Of a DNA stretch of 64,000 nucleotides, positions 24,601 to 33,038 are shown piece by piece. Source of the DNA: Streptomyces mutabilis (lineage in GTDB: Bacteria; Actinomycetota; Actinomycetes; Streptomycetales; Streptomycetaceae); contig NZ_BMTT01000009.1 in NCBI RefSeq assembly GCF_014649815.1, forward strand, positions 186,001-250,000, given 5' to 3'. The notes beneath the pieces are model-generated. The model did not search any database, had not been told where the DNA came from, and worked only from the letters and a program-made list of their open reading frames with translations. Made by a program: the position numbers and the translations under genes. Positions within the stretch are counted from its first letter, which is position 1. Each line of letters opens with the position of its first letter.

Positions 24601-27021
24601 ATGAACGCGCCGTACGACGGTGACCGCGGTCGGGCCGCGGACGGCTCGGGTCACCCCGAGGGTCCACCGTCCGACTCCGGAGGAACACCGCCGCAGCCGC
24701 ACGCGGACATGTACCTGCAGGACGCCTACGACCAGGATCCCTACCGGGCGCACGACCTTTCCGCCCAGGACCCTGTCTCCGAAGCGCTCTACGACCGCGC
24801 CGCGCACCCGCCACCACCGCCGGGCACCCACCCGCCGCAGCAGCCGCTGTACTCCCAGCCCTCCCAGTCGCCCTACGCCCCCGACCCACGCGTCTGGGCC
24901 CAAACCCCGGCCCCCGAGCCGGAGGGCCCGACGCAGTACCTGCCCTACGGTGACGACCCGCGCACCACGCAGTTCGTCGGCGTCGACGACCTGGTCACCC
25001 AAGCCGGCGAGCAGCGGCACGAGCCGGATGCCTTCGCCCACCTGTTCCGCGACCAGCAGCAAGGCGGCGGTCACCCCTCGTACGACGACCACGCCTCCGT
25101 CCCCGCCCCCGCCCCGGCACCGGGCCAGTACGGCGGTGCACCCGGGCAGCAGCCGGGTCAGTACGCCACCCCGCAGGGGCCCGCCCCGTACGGGAACGCT
25201 CCGGCTCCCGGGCAGTACGGCGGGCAGCCCGGCCAGTACGGCGGGCAGCCGCCGGCGTACGGTCAGCAGCACGCGGCGCCCGCTCCGGGCCAGTACGCGG
25301 TGGCTCCCACTCCTGAAGCGGCCGGGGCCCCTCTCCAGGAGCCCGAGCCCGTCCCTGCGGCGGCCGCATCGGCCGCAGCGCCCAAGAAGGGCGGACGGGC
25401 GGGCGGCCTGCTGAAGTCGAGCGCCGTGATGGCGGCGGGCACGATGGTGTCGCGACTGACGGGATTCATCCGGTCGGCGCTGATCGTCTCCGCACTGGGC
25501 GTCGGCCTGCTCGGCGACACCTTCCAGGTCGCCTACCAGCTGCCGACGATGATCTACATCCTGACCGTCGGCGGCGGTCTCAACTCGGTCTTCGTACCGC
25601 AGCTCGTGCGGGCGATGAAGGAGGACGAGGACGGTGGCGAGGCCTTCGCCAACCGTCTGCTGACCCTCGTCATGGTGGCCCTCGGCGTGCTCACCGCGAT
25701 CACGGTCTTCGCCGCGCCCCTGCTGATCCGGCTCCTGTCCAACCCCGTGGCCAGCGACCCGGCCGCCAACGAGGTCGGCATCACCTTCGTCCGCTACTTC
25801 CTGCCCTCGATCTTCTTCATGGGCCTCCACGTGGTGATGGGGCAGATCCTCAACGCCCGCGGCAGGTTCGGCGCGATGATGTGGACCCCGGTCCTGAACA
25901 ACATCGTCATCATCGTGACCTTGGCGATGTTCATCTGGGTGTACGGCACCGCGGAGACCTCCGGCATGAAGGTCACGAGCATCCCGCCGGAGGGCGAGCG
26001 GCTGCTCGGCATCGGGGTCCTGCTGGGCCTCGTCGTACAGGCCCTGGCCATGATCCCGTACCTGCGCGAGACGGGCTTCCGGCTCCGGCCACGCTTCGAC
26101 TGGAAGGGTCACGGTCTGGGCAAGGCCGTCACCCTCGCCAAGTGGACGGTCCTGTTCGTCCTCGCCAACCAGGCGGGCGCCATGATCGTCATCCAGCTCT
26201 CCACGGCCGCCGGCAAGGCGTCGCCCGTCGACGGCACCGGCTTCGCCGCCTACGCCAACGCGCAGCTCATCTGGGGTCTGCCCCAGGCCATCATCACCGT
26301 CTCCCTGATGGCCGCTCTGCTGCCCCGAATCTCCCGCTCGGCGTCCGAGAACGACGGCGGCGCGGTCCGGGACGACATTTCGCAGGGCCTGCGCACCACA
26401 GCCGTCGCCATCGTTCCCGTCTCCTTCGGCTTCGTCGCCCTGGGCATCCCGATGTGCACGCTCATGTTCGGCTCCTCGGGCACGAGCGAAGCCACCAACA
26501 TGGGCTACATGCTGATGGCCTTCGGCCTCGGCCTCATCCCGTATTCCGTCCAGTACGTCGTCCTGCGCGCCTTCTACGCCTACGAGGACACCCGGACCCC
26601 CTTCTACAACACCGTCATCGTGGCCGTGGTCAACGCCATGGCCTCCGGACTGTGTTTCCTCCTGCTGCCGTCGCGCTGGGCCGTCGTCGGCATGGCCGCC
26701 TCCTACGGCCTCGCCTACGTGACCGGTGTCGGCGTCGCCTGGCGCAGGCTGCGCAAGCGGCTCGGCGGGGACCTGGACGGCCCACGGGTGCTGCGGACGT
26801 ACGCCCGGCTGTGCATCGCGTCCGTGCCGGCCGCCCTGATCAGCGGCGCGGCCTGCTACGCGATCAGCCGTGCGCTCGGCCAGGACGTCCTCGGATCGTT
26901 CGCCGCGCTGCTGGCCGGCGGTGTGCTGCTGTTCGGCGTCTTTTTCGTCGCCGCCCGCCGCATGCGCATCGAGGAAGTCAACTCACTGGTCGGCATGGTG
27001 CGCGGACGCCTGGGACGCTGA
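24601..27021 (+). CDS. murJ: Lipid II flippase MurJ (MviN) with long N-terminal extension
   Basis: An 806-residue protein that moves lipid II across the membrane for peptidoglycan synthesis. The first 265 or so residues are cytoplasmic and low in complexity (Pro, Gln, Gly and Tyr, with repeated GQYGG-type units). The MviN core starts near KSSAVMAAGTMVSRLTGFIR, a diagnostic MurJ sequence, and contains about 14 helices with VVLRAFYAYEDTRTPFYN near the end of helix ten. The ATG follows a GGGGTAACC context, AGGTGGGG. A pseudokinase-domain gene follows 139 bp downstream; in mycobacteria that domain is fused to MurJ itself. Confidence 0.93.
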   Translation: MNAPYDGDRGRAADGSGHPEGPPSDSGGTPPQPHADMYLQDAYDQDPYRAHDLSAQDPVSEALYDRAAHPPPPPGTHPPQQPLYSQPSQSPYAPDPRVWAQTPAPEPEGPTQYLPYGDDPRTTQFVGVDDLVTQAGEQRHEPDAFAHLFRDQQQGGGHPSYDDHASVPAPAPAPGQYGGAPGQQPGQYATPQGPAPYGNAPAPGQYGGQPGQYGGQPPAYGQQHAAPAPGQYAVAPTPEAAGAPLQEPEPVPAAAASAAAPKKGGRAGGLLKSSAVMAAGTMVSRLTGFIRSALIVSALGVGLLGDTFQVAYQLPTMIYILTVGGGLNSVFVPQLVRAMKEDEDGGEAFANRLLTLVMVALGVLTAITVFAAPLLIRLLSNPVASDPAANEVGITFVRYFLPSIFFMGLHVVMGQILNARGRFGAMMWTPVLNNIVIIVTLAMFIWVYGTAETSGMKVTSIPPEGERLLGIGVLLGLVVQALAMIPYLRETGFRLRPRFDWKGHGLGKAVTLAKWTVLFVLANQAGAMIVIQLSTAAGKASPVDGTGFAAYANAQLIWGLPQAIITVSLMAALLPRISRSASENDGGAVRDDISQGLRTTAVAIVPVSFGFVALGIPMCTLMFGSSGTSEATNMGYMLMAFGLGLIPYSVQYVVLRAFYAYEDTRTPFYNTVIVAVVNAMASGLCFLLLPSRWAVVGMAASYGLAYVTGVGVAWRRLRKRLGGDLDGPRVLRTYARLCIASVPAALISGAACYAISRALGQDVLGSFAALLAGGVLLFGVFFVAARRMRIEEVNSLVGMVRGRLGR

Positions 27022-27160
27022 GGGCTGGGGTAGGCGCACAACCATCGTTCACCGCCGTGTGTCGTGCATAGCGGCGGACTGTGGGCACAATTGGGTTCGG
27101 CGTCGGACCGCGCGCATCGGCAGCCGGTCGGCGCGCATCGAATGGGGAGGCAGAACGACG

Positions 27161-28879
27161 GTGGCGGAACGGAGCACAGCTGCCGTCGACGTGGCAGACA
27201 ACAGCGGTGACGAGCCGCTGACCGCACAGGCGGACCAGTCCACGGCCGACGGGGTGGCCAACAACCGGGAGCGGGACACGGACAGCGACGAGGCACAGGG
27301 GAGCCCGAAGAGCGAGGATTCCGGCAGCAAGGCCTCGCCTCCCGAACTGCACAGCGGGCACAAACTCGCCAGACGCTACCGCCTCGAGGAGTGCGTCACC
27401 CGTCTGGACGGCTTCAGCAGTTGGCGGGCCGTCGACGAGAAGCTCCGCCGCGCCGTCGGAGTCCACGTCCTCCCGACGGACCATACCCGCGCTCGCTCCG
27501 TGCTGGCCGCGGCCCGTTCCTCCGCCCTGCTCGGTGATCCCCGCTTCGTCCAGGTACTCGACGCCGTCGAGGACAACGACCTGGTCTACGTCGTCCACGA
27601 GTGGCTCCCCGACGCAACCGAACTGACCGCGCTGCTCGCCTCCGGCCCGCTCGAGGCTTACGACGCCTACCAGATGGTCAGTCAGGTCGCGTCGGCCATG
27701 GCGGCGGCCCACCGTGAGGGCCTCGCCCACCTGCGCCTGAGCCCCAACGCGGTGCTCCGGACCTCGACCGGCCAGTGGCGGATCCGCGGACTCGCCGTCA
27801 ACGCCGCCCTGCGCGGCATCAGTTCCGAGACGCCCCAGCGCACCGACACCGAGGCCGTCGGTGCCCTGCTGTACGCCACGCTCACCCAGCGCTGGCCCTA
27901 CGAGACCGACGCACACGGTCTGGCGGGGCTGCCCAAGGACATCGGGCTGATCCCGCCGGACCAGGTACGTGCGGGAGTCCACCGCGGCCTGTCCGAGCTC
28001 GCCATGCGCGCCCTCGCCAATGACGGCGCCACCGCCTCCCGCCACGAGTCCCCGTGCACCACGCCGGAGGAACTGGTGAAGGCGATCGGCGAGATGCCCC
28101 GCATCCGCCCGCCGGAGCCGGCGTACACCGCCCCGCCCGAGTACCAGCGCACCGCCTACCAGCAGGGCGCCTACGGCCGTCCGGCGCCGCGTCCTGGGGC
28201 CACCCGGCCGGTACCGACTCCGCCGCCTCCGCTGCAGAGCCGCACCGGCAAGGCACTGAAGTGGAGTGTCTCCGCTCTGCTGATCGCCGCGCTCGGTCTG
28301 GGCAGCTGGCAGCTGGCGGACGCGCTGATGGAGCGTGGAGGCAAGGCCGACGACCAGAACCAGACGCAGACGACGGACGGCGACGACAAGAACGGGGAGC
28401 AGCCCCGGCCGATGAAGCCCATCGCGGTCCAGGGTGCCCAGGAGTTCGTCGCCAAGGGTGACGCACAGCACCCGGCCGACGTCGGCAAGACGTACGACGG
28501 CGACACCGCAACCCTCTGGCGGACGAACAGTTTCTACGACGGTCCGGTCATCGGCCCGTTCAAGCCCGGCGTCGGCATCGTCTATGACCTCGGTTCGGCC
28601 AAGGAGCTGTCGACGGCGGACATAGGACTGTTCTACGGCGGCGACCACACGACGGTGGAGCTGTACGCCGCAGACTCCTTGCAGCCCTCGTCGATCGACG
28701 CGATGCGGAAGATCGGCACGGTCACCACGAGCGGAACCAACGCGACGGTCAAGCTCACCAAGCCGGTGAAGACGCAGTACGTCCTCGTGTGGCTCACCGC
28801 CCTGCCCCACGCACCTGGCGACAAGTACAGCGACCCCGGTTACAAGCAGGCCATCACCGACGTGACGTTCAAGGGCTGA
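27161..28879 (+). CDS. MurJ-associated pseudokinase with extracellular C-terminal domain
   Basis: A 572-residue protein from GTG 27161, which follows GGGAGG. An acidic tail precedes a kinase-like domain (about residues 68-310, beginning GHKLARRYRLEECV). The catalytic loop reads GLAHLRLSPNAVL instead of HRDxKxxN, and the DFG position reads RGLAVNA, so phosphotransfer is unlikely. A Pro-rich linker, one transmembrane helix (ALKWSVSALLIAALGLGSWQ) and a beta-rich ectodomain (TYDGDTATLWRTNSFYDG), resembling carbohydrate-binding F5/8-type domains, follow. The same domain order is fused to MurJ in M. tuberculosis, where the phosphorylated pseudokinase recruits the FHA protein FhaA. Here it is probably a separate MurJ regulator. 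Confidence 0.82.
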   Translation: MAERSTAAVDVADNSGDEPLTAQADQSTADGVANNRERDTDSDEAQGSPKSEDSGSKASPPELHSGHKLARRYRLEECVTRLDGFSSWRAVDEKLRRAVGVHVLPTDHTRARSVLAAARSSALLGDPRFVQVLDAVEDNDLVYVVHEWLPDATELTALLASGPLEAYDAYQMVSQVASAMAAAHREGLAHLRLSPNAVLRTSTGQWRIRGLAVNAALRGISSETPQRTDTEAVGALLYATLTQRWPYETDAHGLAGLPKDIGLIPPDQVRAGVHRGLSELAMRALANDGATASRHESPCTTPEELVKAIGEMPRIRPPEPAYTAPPEYQRTAYQQGAYGRPAPRPGATRPVPTPPPPLQSRTGKALKWSVSALLIAALGLGSWQLADALMERGGKADDQNQTQTTDGDDKNGEQPRPMKPIAVQGAQEFVAKGDAQHPADVGKTYDGDTATLWRTNSFYDGPVIGPFKPGVGIVYDLGSAKELSTADIGLFYGGDHTTVELYAADSLQPSSIDAMRKIGTVTTSGTNATVKLTKPVKTQYVLVWLTALPHAPGDKYSDPGYKQAITDVTFKG

Positions 28880-28906
28880 GCCCGCCGGCTGAAGGAAGGG
28901 GGTCCA

Positions 28907-29650
28907 ATGGCAGACGGCACCGCCTACGGCGACGTCAGTGACCGGGATCTCCTCACCCGCCATGTGAAGGGCGACCCGGATGCCTTCGGCGAGCTCGTCC
29001 GCCGCCATCGCGACCGTCTCTGGGCCGTGGCCCTGCGGACGCTGGGTGACCGCGAGGAAGCCGCCGACGCCGTCCAGGACGCCCTGATCTCCGCCTACCG
29101 GGCCGCGCACACCTTCCGCGGCCAGGCGGCCGTGACGACCTGGCTGCACCGAATCACAGTGAACGCCTGTCTGGACCGCGCCCGTAAGGCCGCCTCTCGG
29201 AGATCCGCTCCCGTCGACGACACCGAGCGACTGGAGCAGCTCCTGGAGCCGCACGAGTCGGCGTCGGCCCCCGCAGAGCGCAAAGACCTGCACCGCCAGC
29301 TCTTGAAGGCCCTCGGCACCCTGCCGGCCGACCAGCGGGCGGCACTCGTCCTGGTGGACATGCAGGGCTACCCCGTCGCGGAGGCGGCCCGGATCCTGGA
29401 TGTGCCGACCGGCACCGTCAAGAGCCGCTGTGCCCGTGGCAGAGCCAGACTCCTGCCCCTGCTGACACACCTGCGCCCGGACGGCAGCGGCGAGAGCAGG
29501 AAGGCCGGCCAGGGCAGAAAGCCCATCGACGAACGGAACCGGACTCAGGGGACATCCGTCCCACCGGCAGCGGGACCGCGCCGTGCGGGTCCGCCGGACG
29601 CAGGACCGAGCGATTCAGCCGCAGTGAAGGGCGGAGGTGGACGAACGTGA
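28907..29650 (+). CDS. sigM: ECF sigma factor SigM-like
   Basis: A 247-residue group 4 sigma factor. Region 2 runs DPDAFGELVRRHRDRLWAVA through DAVQDALISAYRAAHTF; region 4 has LPADQRAALVLVDMQGYPVAEAARILDVPTGTVKSRCARGRARL, the HTH that reads the -35 element. A Gly/Pro-rich tail of about 60 residues follows. Its neighbourhood, murJ/pseudokinase before and anti-sigma, trxB and trxA after, matches mycobacterial sigM, so orthology is likely. The stop overlaps the anti-sigma start by GTGA, implying translational coupling. Its regulon cannot be read from this window. Confidence 0.9.
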   Translation: MADGTAYGDVSDRDLLTRHVKGDPDAFGELVRRHRDRLWAVALRTLGDREEAADAVQDALISAYRAAHTFRGQAAVTTWLHRITVNACLDRARKAASRRSAPVDDTERLEQLLEPHESASAPAERKDLHRQLLKALGTLPADQRAALVLVDMQGYPVAEAARILDVPTGTVKSRCARGRARLLPLLTHLRPDGSGESRKAGQGRKPIDERNRTQGTSVPPAAGPRRAGPPDAGPSDSAAVKGGGGRT

Positions 29651-30519
29651 CGTCGTCGACGGCAGACCTGACCGGACACCCGGACGTCGCGGAGATCTCC
29701 GACCTTGCCGAGGGCCTGCTCCCTCCGTCACGGACCTCGGACGTACGACGGCATCTGGAGACCTGCGAGCTCTGCGCGGGCGTCTACGCATCACTGGAGG
29801 AGATCCAGGGACTGCTCGGCACACTGCCCGGCCCGACCCGGATGCCCGACGACGTGGCCGACCGTATCGACGCCGCCCTTGCCGCCGAGGCAGCGCTGAG
29901 CGTGACCAGCGACCACGACGGCGCGCGTGTTTCACGTGAAACATCGGCATCCGCGGACCGCCCTGCCGGAAACGCCCGCCCCTCGTCCACCGGCCCGGGC
30001 CGCAAGGAACGCCGACGAGGCGGACGCCGCAGGATCGCCGTACTCGGCGCCGTTGCCGCTGCCGCGACCCTCGGGCTCGGCTCCGTCATTGTCTCGTCCC
30101 TCACCGGTGGTAACCGGGACAACGACACCGTTCACGGGCAGCAGACCGCGCTCGCGGACACCTTCTCCGAGGGGAAGCTCGAGGAGCAGGTCGCCGGACT
30201 CATCTCCGACGAGCAGAGCACTCGAAACGGGCCGCGCACGCCGCGCAGCTTCGGCATGGAGTCCGAGACCGGCGCCGAGAACCATGTCTTCAAGCAGCCG
30301 ACGATCCCCGAGTGCGTCCAGCATGGCATCGGTCGCGAGGACACCGCGCTCGCCATGAAGGAGGGCGTCTACAAGGGCAAGGAAGCGCTGCTCGTGGTGC
30401 TGCCCGATGCCTCCAACGACAGCCGGGTCACCGCCTACATCGTCGAGTCGGCATGTGTGGACCAGCCCACGGTCAGCAAGGCCAAGGTCCTGCTGAAGCA
30501 CTCCTACGCACGCTCCTGA
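29647..30519 (+). CDS. Anti-sigma factor for the adjacent ECF sigma factor
   Basis: A 290-residue single-pass membrane protein. The N-terminal cytoplasmic domain has H36xxxC40xxC43, the zinc-associated anti-sigma signature (RHLETCELC), and would hold SigM inactive. A basic flank and transmembrane helix (IAVLGAVAAAATLGLGSVIV, about 130-152) lead to an extracellular domain with two cysteines. A perfect parS (29929-29942) is embedded in the coding sequence and encodes VSRET at 95-99, in the linker before the membrane helix. The GTG start overlaps the sigM stop by 4 nt. Release is probably by regulated proteolysis or redox, by analogy to ZAS proteins. Confidence 0.87.
   Translation: MTSSTADLTGHPDVAEISDLAEGLLPPSRTSDVRRHLETCELCAGVYASLEEIQGLLGTLPGPTRMPDDVADRIDAALAAEAALSVTSDHDGARVSRETSASADRPAGNARPSSTGPGRKERRRGGRRRIAVLGAVAAAATLGLGSVIVSSLTGGNRDNDTVHGQQTALADTFSEGKLEEQVAGLISDEQSTRNGPRTPRSFGMESETGAENHVFKQPTIPECVQHGIGREDTALAMKEGVYKGKEALLVVLPDASNDSRVTAYIVESACVDQPTVSKAKVLLKHSYARS
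29929..29942. other. parS centromere site (perfect, inside the anti-sigma gene)
   Basis: GTTTCACGTGAAAC within codons 95-99 of the anti-sigma gene, in its poorly conserved linker, where the encoded VSRET is tolerated. Confidence 0.93.
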
Positions 30520-30571
30520 AGGCTCGCCCAGCCTCGTCCGGCGTGTGTCTGCCGTGTGCCCGGACACAGCG

Positions 30572-30597
30572 GGAATGCGCGCCCCTTAGGATCCGTT
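30572..30597 (+). promoter_or_regulatory. SigR-dependent promoter of trxBA
   Basis: GGAAT (30572-30576), exactly 18 bp, then GTT (30595-30597), which is the SigR consensus GGAAT-N18-GTT. In Streptomyces coelicolor trxBA is a classic SigR target induced by disulfide stress. The promoter lies 73 bp before the trxB start. Confidence 0.88.
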
Positions 30598-30669
30598 GGG
30601 TGGGGTGAGGGCTCCGAGAGAAGCTCCACCCGGCCCTGAAGACGCAGTCCAGAGACGAGGAATGAAGCC

Positions 30670-31638
30670 GTGAGCGACGTCCGAAACGTGATCATCATCG
30701 GCTCCGGGCCCGCCGGCTACACGGCGGCGCTCTACACCGCGCGCGCGTCGCTGAAGCCGCTGGTGTTCGAAGGCGCCGTCACCGCGGGCGGCGCGCTGAT
30801 GAACACCACCGAGGTGGAGAACTTCCCGGGCTTCCAGGACGGCATTATGGGCCCCGAGCTCATGGACAACATGCGCGCCCAGGCGGAGCGCTTCGGCGCC
30901 GAGCTGATCCCGGACGATGTCGTCGCCGTCGACCTGACCGGCGAGATCAAGACCGTCACCGACACTGCGGGCACGGTGCACCAGGCGAAGGCCGTGATCG
31001 TCACCACCGGTTCCCAGCACCGCAAGCTCGGTTTGCCGAACGAGGACGCCCTCTCTGGCCGTGGCGTCTCGTGGTGCGCGACCTGCGACGGCTTCTTCTT
31101 CAAGGACCAGGACATCGCCGTGATCGGCGGCGGTGACACCGCGATGGAGGAGGCCACGTTCCTCTCCCGCTTCGCCAAGTCCGTGACGATCGTCCACCGC
31201 CGTGACACCCTGCGCGCCTCCAAGGCGATGCAGGAGCGGGCCTTCGCCGACCCCAAGATCACCTTTGTCTGGGACAGCGAGGTCGCCGAGGTCCAGGGCG
31301 ACCAAAAGCTGTCGGGCCTGAAGCTGCGCAACGTCAAAACCGGCGAGCTCTCGGACCTGCCGGTGACCGGCCTGTTCATCGCGATCGGCCACGACCCGCG
31401 CACCGAGCTCTTCAAGGGTCAGCTCGACCTGGACCCGGAGGGCTACCTGAAGGTCGACGCCCCCTCGACCCGCACCAACCTCACCGGTGTCTTCGCCGCC
31501 GGTGACGTGGTCGACCACACCTACCGCCAGGCGATCACCGCCGCAGGTACCGGCTGCTCCGCCGCCCTCGACGCCGAGCGCTTCCTCGCTGCGCTCACCG
31601 ACGAGGACAAGGCCGAGCCCGAGAAGACCGCCGTCTGA
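30670..31638 (+). CDS. trxB: Thioredoxin-disulfide reductase
   Basis: A 322-residue FAD enzyme that passes electrons from NADPH to thioredoxin. The FAD-binding GSGPAG (11-16), the redox pair Cys136-Ala-Thr-Cys139 and the NADPH motif GGGDTAMEE with [10 protein letters not shown] are all present. The GTG at 30670 is preceded by GAGGAATG. It is the first gene of trxBA, with a SigR promoter just upstream, so it should be induced by thiol oxidation. The trxA gene follows after 41 bp. Confidence 0.97.
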   Translation: MSDVRNVIIIGSGPAGYTAALYTARASLKPLVFEGAVTAGGALMNTTEVENFPGFQDGIMGPELMDNMRAQAERFGAELIPDDVVAVDLTGEIKTVTDTAGTVHQAKAVIVTTGSQHRKLGLPNEDALSGRGVSWCATCDGFFFKDQDIAVIGGGDTAMEEATFLSRFAKSVTIVHRRDTLRASKAMQERAFADPKITFVWDSEVAEVQGDQKLSGLKLRNVKTGELSDLPVTGLFIAIGHDPRTELFKGQLDLDPEGYLKVDAPSTRTNLTGVFAAGDVVDHTYRQAITAAGTGCSAALDAERFLAALTDEDKAEPEKTAV

Positions 31639-31679
31639 CCTCCACCCACCCCACGCACCAACCAGTTAAGGAGCCCGCC

Positions 31680-32012
31680 GTGGCCGGCACCCTGAAGCAA
31701 GTGACCGACGACTCCTTCGAGCAGGACGTCCTCAAGAGCGACAAGCCCGTTCTGGTGGACTTCTGGGCCGCCTGGTGCGGTCCGTGCCGCCAGATCGCAC
31801 CGTCCCTGGAGGCGATCGCCGCCGAGTACGGCGACAAGATCGAGGTCGTCAAGCTGAACATCGACGAGAACCCGGGTACGGCCGCCAAGTACGGCGTCAT
31901 GTCCATCCCGACCCTGAACGTCTACCAGGGCGGCGAGGTCGCCAAGACCATCGTCGGCGCCAAGCCGAAGGCTGCGATCGTTCGCGACCTCGAGGACTTC
32001 ATCGCCGAGTGA
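31680..32012 (+). CDS. trxA: Thioredoxin
   Basis: A 110-residue thioredoxin that reduces protein disulfides using electrons from TrxB. The active site is WCGPC (Cys33, Cys36), and the cis-proline loop is SIPT. The GTG start at 31680 follows AAGGAG. It is the second gene of trxBA; a perfect parS begins 2 bp after the stop codon, followed at once by a strong hairpin. Confidence 0.97.
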   Translation: MAGTLKQVTDDSFEQDVLKSDKPVLVDFWAAWCGPCRQIAPSLEAIAAEYGDKIEVVKLNIDENPGTAAKYGVMSIPTLNVYQGGEVAKTIVGAKPKAAIVRDLEDFIAE

Positions 32013-32013
32013 C

Positions 32014-32027
32014 GTTTCACGTGAAAC
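32014..32027. other. parS centromere site (perfect)
   Basis: GTTTCACGTGAAAC directly after the trxA stop, immediately before the trxA terminator, at a convergent junction. Confidence 0.94.
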
Positions 32028-32028
32028 A

Positions 32029-32062
32029 CGAAGGGGCCGACCCGAGCGGGTCGGCCCCTTCG
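32029..32062. terminator. Terminator after trxA
   Basis: A perfect 16 bp stem (CGAAGGGGCCGACCCG at 32029-32044 with its complement at 32047-32062) between the convergent trxA and GNAT genes. Confidence 0.85.
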
Positions 32063-32093
32063 TTTCGCCTCCCTACCAGGCACGGCGACGCAG

Positions 32094-32711
32094 CTACAGC
32101 GGCCGCAGTGCAGGCTCCTTCTGAACCGCCCCCAGCAGGCGGTCCAGAGCCATCTCGACGTCCTCCTTCCAGGAGAGCGTGGAGCGAAGGTCCAGGCGCA
32201 GTCGCGGGTGACTGGGGTGGGGGCGAACCGTCTTGAACCCCACGGCCAGCAGATGGTCGGCAGGCAGAACACAGGCCGGCTCTTTCCAGCGAGCGTCCCC
32301 GAACGCCTCGATCGCCTTGAAGCCTCGACGCAACAAGTCCTTGGCAACCGTCTGTACCATCACCCGGCCCAGCCCCTGGCCCTGGTAACCGGGCATCACG
32401 AACGCGGTCATCAGCTGGACCGCGTCCGGCGAGACGGGACTGGTGGGGAATGCAGTCGAACGCGGCACATACGCGGGGGGCGCATAGAGCACGAAGCCCA
32501 CCGGCACGTCGTCGACGTAGACCACCCGCCCGCACGACCCCCAGTCCAGCAGGACGGCGGAGATCCAGGACTCCTTTTCAAGAGCAGGCGTACCCGCCTT
32601 TACCGCGGCTTCGCCGCTGACGGGGTCCAGCTCCCAGAAGACGCACGAGCGACAGCGCTGGGGAAGGTCCTGCAGGTTGTCCAGCGTGAGCGGTACGAGC
32701 CGGCGCCCCAT
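32094..32711 (-). CDS. GNAT family N-acetyltransferase
   Basis: A 205-residue acetyltransferase conserved at this origin position between trxA and parB. The acetyl-CoA loop is GYQGQGLGRVM near residue 110. Unusual features are an N-terminal RCRSCVFWEL segment with two cysteines and a C-terminal extension (LSWKEDVEMALDRLL). The substrate is unknown. The ATG at 32711 is reasonable, and the gene overlaps a weaker small reading frame at 32600-32857. Confidence 0.83.
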   Translation of the reverse strand: MGRRLVPLTLDNLQDLPQRCRSCVFWELDPVSGEAAVKAGTPALEKESWISAVLLDWGSCGRVVYVDDVPVGFVLYAPPAYVPRSTAFPTSPVSPDAVQLMTAFVMPGYQGQGLGRVMVQTVAKDLLRRGFKAIEAFGDARWKEPACVLPADHLLAVGFKTVRPHPSHPRLRLDLRSTLSWKEDVEMALDRLLGAVQKEPALRPL

Positions 32712-32857
32712 GAAGGCTGTTCCTCGCTTCCTTCGCCCGCCGCATCGCGGGCGGCTGTCAAAGCGCTCCGTTCCCTGAGCAGACTGCCGATGAAGCCACC
32801 GACCGCGCCCAGCCCCAAGCCCGCGCTCACCAGCCCGGTACGGCCCATCGTTCGCAT
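32600..32857 (-). CDS. Possible small membrane protein overlapping the GNAT gene (low confidence)
   Basis: An 85-codon frame from ATG 32857, preceded by GAGAGGAAGG. Residues 8-24 (GLVSAGLGLGAVGGFIG) form one short hydrophobic, glycine-rich segment. The last 112 nt run in another frame inside the GNAT gene, and that part looks like out-of-frame GC-rich sequence. It could be a real small gene with a coupled end, or only the leader of the GNAT transcript. I recognise no family. Confidence 0.25.
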   Translation of the reverse strand: MRTMGRTGLVSAGLGLGAVGGFIGSLLRERSALTAARDAAGEGSEEQPSWGAGSYRSRWTTCRTFPSAVARASSGSWTPSAAKPR

Positions 32858-33038
32858 GGCCCCTGCCTTCCTCTCAGAGGTACTGCCAGGTGCTTGCGCC
32901 CTCTCGTTCGCATCGTATCCACGAAGCGCTGCCCTCGGCACCGGCAAAAGCAAAGGGCGGGCCGTGTTCCGGCACGCACCGGACACGACCCGCCGTGTCG
33001 ACAGGGAAGCGCGACTCAGCGCGCCACTCCCACGCGTC
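32712..33038. other. parB / GNAT intergenic region
   Basis: A 327 bp gap. The left part holds the doubtful small frame; the right part carries the parB terminator hairpin. No other gene or site is visible. Confidence 0.5.
32956..32994 (-). terminator. Terminator of the parA-parB operon
   Basis: A near-perfect inverted repeat whose outer arms are GGCGGGCCGTGT and ACACGACCCGCC (one G-T pair, one bulge), 45 bp after the parB stop. Confidence 0.65.

Noticed and set aside
22214-24889. 891-codon open frame antisense to the DUF6049 gene
   Set aside because: Shadow of the sense gene, composition typical of antisense frames (Arg, Gly, His-rich).
26978-29470. 830-codon open frame antisense to the pseudokinase and sigM
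   Set aside because: A by-product of high G+C third positions; the sense strand carries recognised domains and ribosome sites.
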